A stretch of DNA of 64,000 nt from Streptomyces sp. Je 1-79 (GTDB taxonomy: Bacteria > Actinomycetota > Actinomycetes > Streptomycetales > Streptomycetaceae): positions 62,001-126,000 of the forward strand of contig NZ_JAMGSL010000012.1 of NCBI RefSeq assembly GCF_025195125.1, written 5' to 3'. The notes below the pieces were generated by a model. The model was given only the letters and a program-made list of their open reading frames with translations, was not told the origin of the DNA and searched no databases. Shown here in pieces: positions 59,208 to 64,000 of the stretch (position 1 is the stretch's first letter; every line of letters begins with the position of its first letter). The translations under genes and the position numbers were made by a program.

Positions 59208-59238
59208 CAGGGCGCCCCGGGGAGACCGGGACGCCCTG
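59208..59238 (-). terminator. Terminator of the D-Ala-D-Ala carboxypeptidase gene
   Basis: CAGGGCG-C-CCCGG (59208-59220) and CCGGG-A-CGCCCTG (59226-59238) with a 5-nt loop, directly downstream of the carboxypeptidase stop and followed on the minus strand by CTGTTAGCG. Confidence 0.75.
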
Positions 59239-59243
59239 AAGCG

Positions 59244-61709
59244 TCAGCCCAGACGGGTCAGCTTCTTGTCGAAGCCGGGCTCCACCAGGTCCTTCTGGAG
59301 CGAGACGGGCGCGCTGACCTTGCCGGTGCCGGTGCCGATGGACACCTGGCCGACGACGTCGCCGGCCTTGCCGGTGTGCGGGACGGCCTTGCCGCCGTCG
59401 GTGAGCTCCAGGTCGACCTTCAGACCCGGCCAGCCGACGGCCTTGAGCTCCCTGTCCGCGACGACGGGGGTGCGGCCGCCGAGACCGTCGTCGATGTAGC
59501 CGACGACCTGACCCTTGCGGACCACCGCGGCGGAGGTGACGTCCTTCTGGGCCTGCTGGATCAGCTTGAGGCTGTAGTCGATCGACAGCTGGAGCTTCTC
59601 GTGCAGCAGCCGGGCGTCCTTCGCTCCCATGACGATGCCGAGGATGCGGCGCTGCTTGCCGTCGACCACGGTGTTCGCGGCCCAGAGCAGGTTGCCGCCG
59701 GCGGGGGTGGAGGAGCCGGTCTTGATCCCGCTGACACCGGGCTGGAGCACGATGTTGTTGTTGTTCTCGATCTGGCCGGGAATGCCGTCGACGGTGAGGT
59801 TCGGCATGTTCACGATCTCCCGGAACACGTCGTACTGCATGACCGCCTTCGCCAGCTTCAGCTGGTCCTGGGGGGTCGAGACGGTGGTCGACTCCAGGCC
59901 CGACGGGTCGGTGTACGTCGAGTCCGTCATCCCGAGGTCCTTGGCGGCGGCGTTCATCTTCTCGACGAACGCGGCCTCGGAACCGGCGTCCCAGCGCGCG
60001 AGCAGCCGGGCCACGTTGTTCGCGGAGGGGATCATGAGGAGCTGGATCAGCTCCTTCTCCGAGTACTTCTGGCCCTTCTTGACCGCCGCGGTCGACTCGA
60101 ACTCGGCGCCGGCCTCGTCGGCGGCCTTCTGGTCGATCTCGATCTCGGGGCCGGGCCCCTTCCCCTTGATGGGGTGGTCGCGGAGGATCACGTACGCGGT
60201 CATCGTCTTGGCCACGCTCGCGAGCGGGGCGGGCTTCTGGGCCCCGTACGTCCCGAGCGAACCGACGCCCTCGACCTCGGCGGCGCCCTGGCCCTCGGTG
60301 GGCCACGGCATCTGCAGCTCGCCGCCCTCGAAGGTGAAGGTGGGGGCGGCGGAGAGCGTGAGCGTCGGGTTCGGGAGCGGTCTCACGAACTGTACGACTG
60401 CAAAGACGATCAACAGCAGGACGACGAGCGGCGTCCAGATCCGCACCCGCCGGACGGTGGTGCGCAGGGGGGTCGCCGGCGGGGGCGGGGTGTTGGTCAG
60501 CTCGGCGAGCAGGTCGAGCGGGGGCAGCGGCGGCATGGGCTGCTGCCTGGTCCGCTCGGCCTCGGCGAGCGACGGCGGGGGTACGGGGGTGGCGCCGGGC
60601 GCGGCCGCCTTCGGGGTCTCCGGACCCGACGGGCCTGCCGGGGTCGCCTTGGGGGTCGCCTTGGGCGCGGACGCGGGCGCGGGCTTCGGCGTGTCGGGGC
60701 GGAGCGGCACGAAGGTGCTCGGGCGCTCGGGAGCGGTCTCGGGGGTGACCGGGAGCTTCAGCGCGGTCGTCGGCTGGTCCACGACGGGCGGCCGGACGGC
60801 CTTGAACACGGCGGTGGGCTGATCGACGGGCCCGGCGTCACGTTCGCGGTCACGGTCGACGGCGTCCTGCTCGTCGGCCTCGGGGGTGGTCTCGGGGGTG
60901 GTCTCGGGGGTGGTCTCGGCGTCGGGCTTCTCGGCGTCGGGCTTCCGCGCGAACCAGGACGGCTCGGGGCTGTCGTCGCCGGACGCCTCGGGCTCCGCGT
61001 CCGCGTCGCCGTCCTCGCCGTCGCGGCCGGTCTCTTCCGATCCGGCGTCCGACGCGTCGTCACGGACGGCGTCCCGCGACTCCGCGTCCGCGTCGCCGTC
61101 CTCGTCGTCGCCGTCCTCGGCAGCGGCCGTCGCCGGGGCGTCGTCCGCGGCGGAGGGCTCAGCCTCCGCTTCCGTCGCCTCGCCTGCGGCCTCCGGGCGG
61201 TCCGTGGGCGCGTCCTCGTCCGCTGTGGCGACCCAGGCCGCCACAGCGGCCCTCAGGCGGTCACCCTCCCCCGCGGAGCCCTCAGAGCCCGCAGCGTCCG
61301 CAGAGCCCGACGCATCGGCCGAGCCCTCCGCGTCACCCGACTCCACGGCGTCAGCCGACTCCACCGACTCGACCCGGTCCGCCGACTCCTCCACGTCCAC
61401 CGACTCCACGGCGTCCGCCGAGTCCGCCGAGTCCGACGCATCCACAGAGTCCGACACGTCCGCCGAGTCCGCCGCATCCGACACGTCCGCCGAGTCCGAC
61501 TCGTCCGCCGACTCCGTCCGCTCCGAGGGCGCGTCGTCCTCCGGCGCCCTCGGGGACAAGGTCCTGAAGACGGCCGTCGGCTGGTCGACCTGGACCGGTG
61601 ACGCGGTCTCGCGGAGGACCGACAGCCGCGGATCCCGGCCGCCGCCGCCCGGAGTCGTCTCCTTCGAGGACTCCTGCTGCTCCGCCTTGTCGGGGGACTC
61701 GCCCGCCAC
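59244..61709 (-). CDS. D-alanyl-D-alanine carboxypeptidase (S11) with long acidic N-terminus
   Basis: An 821-residue class C penicillin-binding protein. The first 400 residues are disordered and acidic (Asp/Ser/Glu/Ala repeats such as ADSADVSDAADS) and contain three DQPTA/DQPTT motifs in a similar context (VDQPTAVFRTL, VDQPTAVFKAV, VDQPTTALKL). A transmembrane helix (WTPLVVLLLIVFAVVQFV) anchors it, with the catalytic domain outside. S498-V-A-K501 in LASVAKTMTA, S-A-N (MIPSANN) and KTG in GIKTGSSTPAGG form the active site. It trims peptidoglycan pentapeptides. GTG 61709 was preferred with GGAGGAGG upstream; ATG 61730 is also in frame. Confidence 0.9.
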   Translation of the reverse strand: MAGESPDKAEQQESSKETTPGGGGRDPRLSVLRETASPVQVDQPTAVFRTLSPRAPEDDAPSERTESADESDSADVSDAADSADVSDSVDASDSADSADAVESVDVEESADRVESVESADAVESGDAEGSADASGSADAAGSEGSAGEGDRLRAAVAAWVATADEDAPTDRPEAAGEATEAEAEPSAADDAPATAAAEDGDDEDGDADAESRDAVRDDASDAGSEETGRDGEDGDADAEPEASGDDSPEPSWFARKPDAEKPDAETTPETTPETTPEADEQDAVDRDRERDAGPVDQPTAVFKAVRPPVVDQPTTALKLPVTPETAPERPSTFVPLRPDTPKPAPASAPKATPKATPAGPSGPETPKAAAPGATPVPPPSLAEAERTRQQPMPPLPPLDLLAELTNTPPPPATPLRTTVRRVRIWTPLVVLLLIVFAVVQFVRPLPNPTLTLSAAPTFTFEGGELQMPWPTEGQGAAEVEGVGSLGTYGAQKPAPLASVAKTMTAYVILRDHPIKGKGPGPEIEIDQKAADEAGAEFESTAAVKKGQKYSEKELIQLLMIPSANNVARLLARWDAGSEAAFVEKMNAAAKDLGMTDSTYTDPSGLESTTVSTPQDQLKLAKAVMQYDVFREIVNMPNLTVDGIPGQIENNNNIVLQPGVSGIKTGSSTPAGGNLLWAANTVVDGKQRRILGIVMGAKDARLLHEKLQLSIDYSLKLIQQAQKDVTSAAVVRKGQVVGYIDDGLGGRTPVVADRELKAVGWPGLKVDLELTDGGKAVPHTGKAGDVVGQVSIGTGTGKVSAPVSLQKDLVEPGFDKKLTRLG

Positions 61710-61892
61710 CGTGCCTCCTCCATGCGTCATGAGTACGTCCGAACCATCTATCAGTGTCCTGTGTGAACCCCTTGGCCCCCGTGCTAGACGAGAACGACAT
61801 ACCTACTGGTTCCCGTACGAAGCACCCAGGCGCTCTCGACAGATGAATGTGAGAGGGGTCACCCTGTGACTCATCCACGCGGGGAGGCATGG

Positions 61893-62597
61893 ATGGGCAG
61901 GAGCCGCAGAACAATTCCGGAGGAGCTTCTGCTGCTCGCTCTGGACCCGGCCACGGGTACCACAGCGCAGCCGCAGTCGCTCGACCTCGGCCTCGCCGGA
62001 GCACAGCTAGTGGAGCTGGCTCTGGCAGGACGGATAGCCCCTGACGGGGATCGTATCGCCGTGGTGATGCCACGGCCGACCGGAGATCCGACTCTGGACT
62101 CCGCACTGGAGCTGCTGCGCCGTCGTGGCAGCCCGGTACGGGCGGTCCACTGGATTGGCGGGCCCCGACTGGGGCTGCGCCAGATCTACCTCGCTCATCT
62201 GGAGCGCTGCGGCATGGTGCATGCCGTGGAGGGCCAGATGTGCGGAGTACTGCCGACGGTTCGCTACCAGGCGACGGACACGGCAATCAGCCGGGACATC
62301 AGGGCCCGGCTGGACAGTGCGATCCGCACCGGCGTACCGCCGGACCCGCGGACCGCGGCGCTCGCCGCGCTGGCCCACGCGGTCGGTCTCGGCAAGCACC
62401 TGTACCCGGGGAACGAAGGACGGTCGTCGCGGTCCCGGCTGCGCGATCTGATCCGGCACGACCCCATGGGCGGACTCGTGGCGCACGCCGTGATGGACGT
62501 CCAGAACGGTGTGGCCGCCCAGCCGCGCCGCAGTGCGCCGGGTGGCGTGCCACAGCAGCCGCGTCGCGGCAGCATGGCCCGCGCCGCCGTGCACTGA
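61893..62597 (+). CDS. GPP34/GOLPH3-like protein
   Basis: A 234-residue protein of the GPP34 (GOLPH3/VPS74-like) family, common in Streptomyces. RTIPEELLLLALDPATGTTAQPQSLDLGLAGAQLVELALAGRIAPD is the signature N-terminal region (L-x-x-LA-G-A-x-L-x-E-L-A), then GKHLYPGNEGRSSRSRLRDLI. In eukaryotes the family binds phosphatidylinositol-4-phosphate; bacterial role unknown. ATG 61893 with GGGGAGG upstream; GTG 61866 is also in frame. Confidence 0.88.
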   Translation: MGRSRRTIPEELLLLALDPATGTTAQPQSLDLGLAGAQLVELALAGRIAPDGDRIAVVMPRPTGDPTLDSALELLRRRGSPVRAVHWIGGPRLGLRQIYLAHLERCGMVHAVEGQMCGVLPTVRYQATDTAISRDIRARLDSAIRTGVPPDPRTAALAALAHAVGLGKHLYPGNEGRSSRSRLRDLIRHDPMGGLVAHAVMDVQNGVAAQPRRSAPGGVPQQPRRGSMARAAVH

Positions 62598-62640
62598 GCA
62601 CGTACGCACCAAGAACCCGTTCGGGAGCCGCACGACGACG

Positions 62641-62673
62641 TGTGCGGGGTGGCCGTCAAGGCCACCCCGCACA
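62641..62673 (+). terminator. Terminator after the GPP34 gene
   Basis: TGTGCGGGGTGGCC and its perfect inverse (62641-62654, 62660-62673) with loop GTCAA, followed by a T-rich stretch. The arms extend further as ACGACG-like imperfect pairs. Confidence 0.85.
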
Positions 62674-62766
62674 CGTTGTCGTCATTTCCCAGCGCACACC
62701 GCACCTTTGGTGGCAGTCTGCCAAGCAGTAGATACTCACAGCTACGCAGCCGGAGGTGCAGTTTCC

Positions 62767-63627
62767 GTGGCGTCCAACGTCAACCCCACCGTCAGGCGAC
62801 GCCGATTGGGCCAGGAGTTGCGCCGGCTCCGGGAGCAGAAGAACATGACGGCCGAGCAGGTGGCCGAGCGCCTTCTGGTGTCGCAGTCCAAGATCAGCCG
62901 TCTCGAGAACGGCCGCCGTTCGATCAGCCAGCGCGACGTCCGGGATCTGTGCGGGGTCTACGAGGTCGAGGACGAGCGCGTCGTCGAGTCGCTGATGCAG
63001 ATGGCCAAGGACTCGCGCCAGCAGGGCTGGTGGCACGCCTTCGGCGACATCCCGTACAGCGTCTACATCGGCCTGGAGACGGACGCGGCGTCGCTGCGCG
63101 TCTACGAGTCGCTCATCGTTCCCGGTCTCCTGCAGACGCGCGAGTACGCGCAGGCGGTGATCGAGGGGATGTGGCCGGAGGCGAACCCCGTCGACATCGA
63201 CAAGCGCATCCAGATCCGGTTGAAGCGCCAGGACCGCCTCTCCGACCCGGTCAACCCGCTGCGGTTCTGGGCCGTCATCGACGAGGCCCTGCTGCGCCGC
63301 GTCGTCGGCAATCCGCAGATCATGGCCGACCAGCTGACGCACCTCGCCGAGTTGAGCGAGAAGCCGCACGTCACGCTCCAGGTACTGCCGTACGGCGTCG
63401 GCGCCCACCCGGGGATGTACGGAAAGTTCGCCATCCTGGAGTTCCAGGAGGCGACGGACGCCAGCGTCGTCTACCTGGAGGGCGTCACCAGCGACCTCTA
63501 TCTGGAGAAGGCCATCGACGTCCAGAGCTACGCGGTGATGTACGAGCACCTCAGGGCGAAGGCGCTGAGTGCCGAACAGTCCCGCGAGTTCATCCTCCGG
63601 GTGGCCGAGGAGCTCCAGGCGGAGTAG
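62767..63627 (+). CDS. XRE-HTH regulator with DUF5753 (Scr1-type)
   Basis: A 286-residue regulator. N-terminal HTH: LGQELRRLREQKNMTAEQVAERLLVSQSKISRLENGRRSISQRDV. The rest is DUF5753, for example YIGLETDAASLRVYESLIVPGLLQTREYAQAVIEG and RLKRQDRLSDPVNPLRFWAVIDEALLRRVVG. Streptomyces has dozens of such proteins, each usually paired with a small DUF397 gene; WhiJ-like pairs control development. GTG 62767 with GGAGG upstream. The DUF397 partner follows at about 190 bp. Confidence 0.95.
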   Translation: MASNVNPTVRRRRLGQELRRLREQKNMTAEQVAERLLVSQSKISRLENGRRSISQRDVRDLCGVYEVEDERVVESLMQMAKDSRQQGWWHAFGDIPYSVYIGLETDAASLRVYESLIVPGLLQTREYAQAVIEGMWPEANPVDIDKRIQIRLKRQDRLSDPVNPLRFWAVIDEALLRRVVGNPQIMADQLTHLAELSEKPHVTLQVLPYGVGAHPGMYGKFAILEFQEATDASVVYLEGVTSDLYLEKAIDVQSYAVMYEHLRAKALSAEQSREFILRVAEELQAE

Positions 63628-63819
63628 CCGATTCCGGGGAAGCGGGCACTCTACACCGCGAGAACCCCGGTGCACAGATCTCGATGGAATATGCCATCCA
63701 GATGGGTGAACGCGTCTCATCCCAGGTGATGTTGCAGCGTAGCTTCGAGGGCAGAGCCGCTGCCGAAGCGGCTGGATTGCACGTCACCCACCCCACTGGC
63801 ACAACCATCGGAGTCACGA

Positions 63820-64000
63820 TGCTGTTTCGGCACGACGCACTGGCGGAATGGACCAAGTCCTCGTACTCGGCCGTCAATGGCGACTGCGTAGAGGTCAGGG
63901 CGCAGGGACACCTCCTGGTCCGGGTCCGGGACTCGAAGGACGTCGCCCGCTCCGGTCTCGCCTTCACCCCCGAGACCTGGTCGGCGTTCGTCCTCGACGT
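63820..64000 (+). CDS. DUF397-family protein, cut by the right window edge
   Basis: The visible 60 residues run MLFRHDALAEWTKSSYSAVN, then GDCVEVRAQGHLLVRVRDSK and DVARSGLAFTPETWSAFVLD. This is the usual DUF397 pattern (WxKSSYSxxxGxCVEV...VRDSKD). The frame is also open upstream to 63691, but GGAG at 63811 supports ATG 63820. It is the likely partner of the XRE-DUF5753 regulator. The remaining few codons are beyond the window. Confidence 0.9.

Overview
The window is a very GC-rich actinobacterial chromosome segment, almost certainly Streptomyces. The evidence is extreme third-position GC, frequent GTG starts, and Streptomyces-typical families: DUF6227, XRE-DUF5753 paired with DUF397, an HrdD-like sigma factor, DUF2637 transfer proteins and a collagen-like secreted protein. 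Most of it is ordinary chromosome. The interval from about 40.5 to 50.5 kb is a decayed integrative element inserted at a tRNA-Arg(CCT) gene, and it has visibly lower GC and gene fragments.

Layout. 0-2.1 kb: a phosphorylase cut by the window edge, a CpaB/SAF-like protein and the MscL channel. 2.1-12.5 kb: a leftward redox block with pyruvate formate-lyase, its radical-SAM activase, a four-part molybdenum oxidoreductase (cytochrome-b-like, Mo-bisPGD, 4Fe-4S, Rieske) and a NarK nitrate/nitrite transporter. Together these look like a low-oxygen energy module. 12.7-16 kb: an LtrA-like membrane protein, a NylC/DmpA-like self-processing hydrolase and DUF6227. 16-20.3 kb: two glycosyltransferases facing a secreted collagen-like protein with 38 Gly-X-Y triplets, nearly all Gly-X-Thr. 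20.3-33 kb: regulator/target pairs (MFS with a WYL regulator, DODA dioxygenase with MarR, MFS with TetR), an HrdD-type sigma factor, a GNAT acetyltransferase, a questin-oxidase-like protein, an M6 metalloprotease with a Crp-like palindrome upstream, and an acyl-CoA synthetase.

33.2-40.2 kb: a cluster of a ribbon-helix-helix regulator, a DUF4097 protein, a GtrA-like protein, an MMPL transporter and a DrrAB-type ABC transporter. Copies of the palindrome TGGCGCCA lie upstream of the regulator, the MMPL gene and the ABC operon. At the regulator promoter they are phased at about 10-11 or 20-22 bp. This looks like an autoregulated export regulon and is the best candidate here for an undescribed system.

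40.5-50.5 kb: the integrated element, bounded by a 42-bp direct repeat of the tRNA 3' end. It carries an integrase C-terminal fragment, a DUF2637 protein, a TraB/FtsK translocase truncated by an IS5-type fragment, a SUKH-domain gene, and a secreted cell-wall-binding (CWB2) protein whose C-terminus resembles a toxin-type domain, next to a small membrane protein. 50.5-64 kb: a DUF4279 protein, an IS630 fragment, an HxlR regulator facing a thioesterase, an MFS exporter facing a GlxA-type AraC regulator, several membrane proteins, a D-Ala-D-Ala carboxypeptidase with a long acidic tail, a GPP34 protein and an XRE/DUF397 pair cut by the right edge.

All functional statements come from reading the sequence and general family knowledge; no database search was run.
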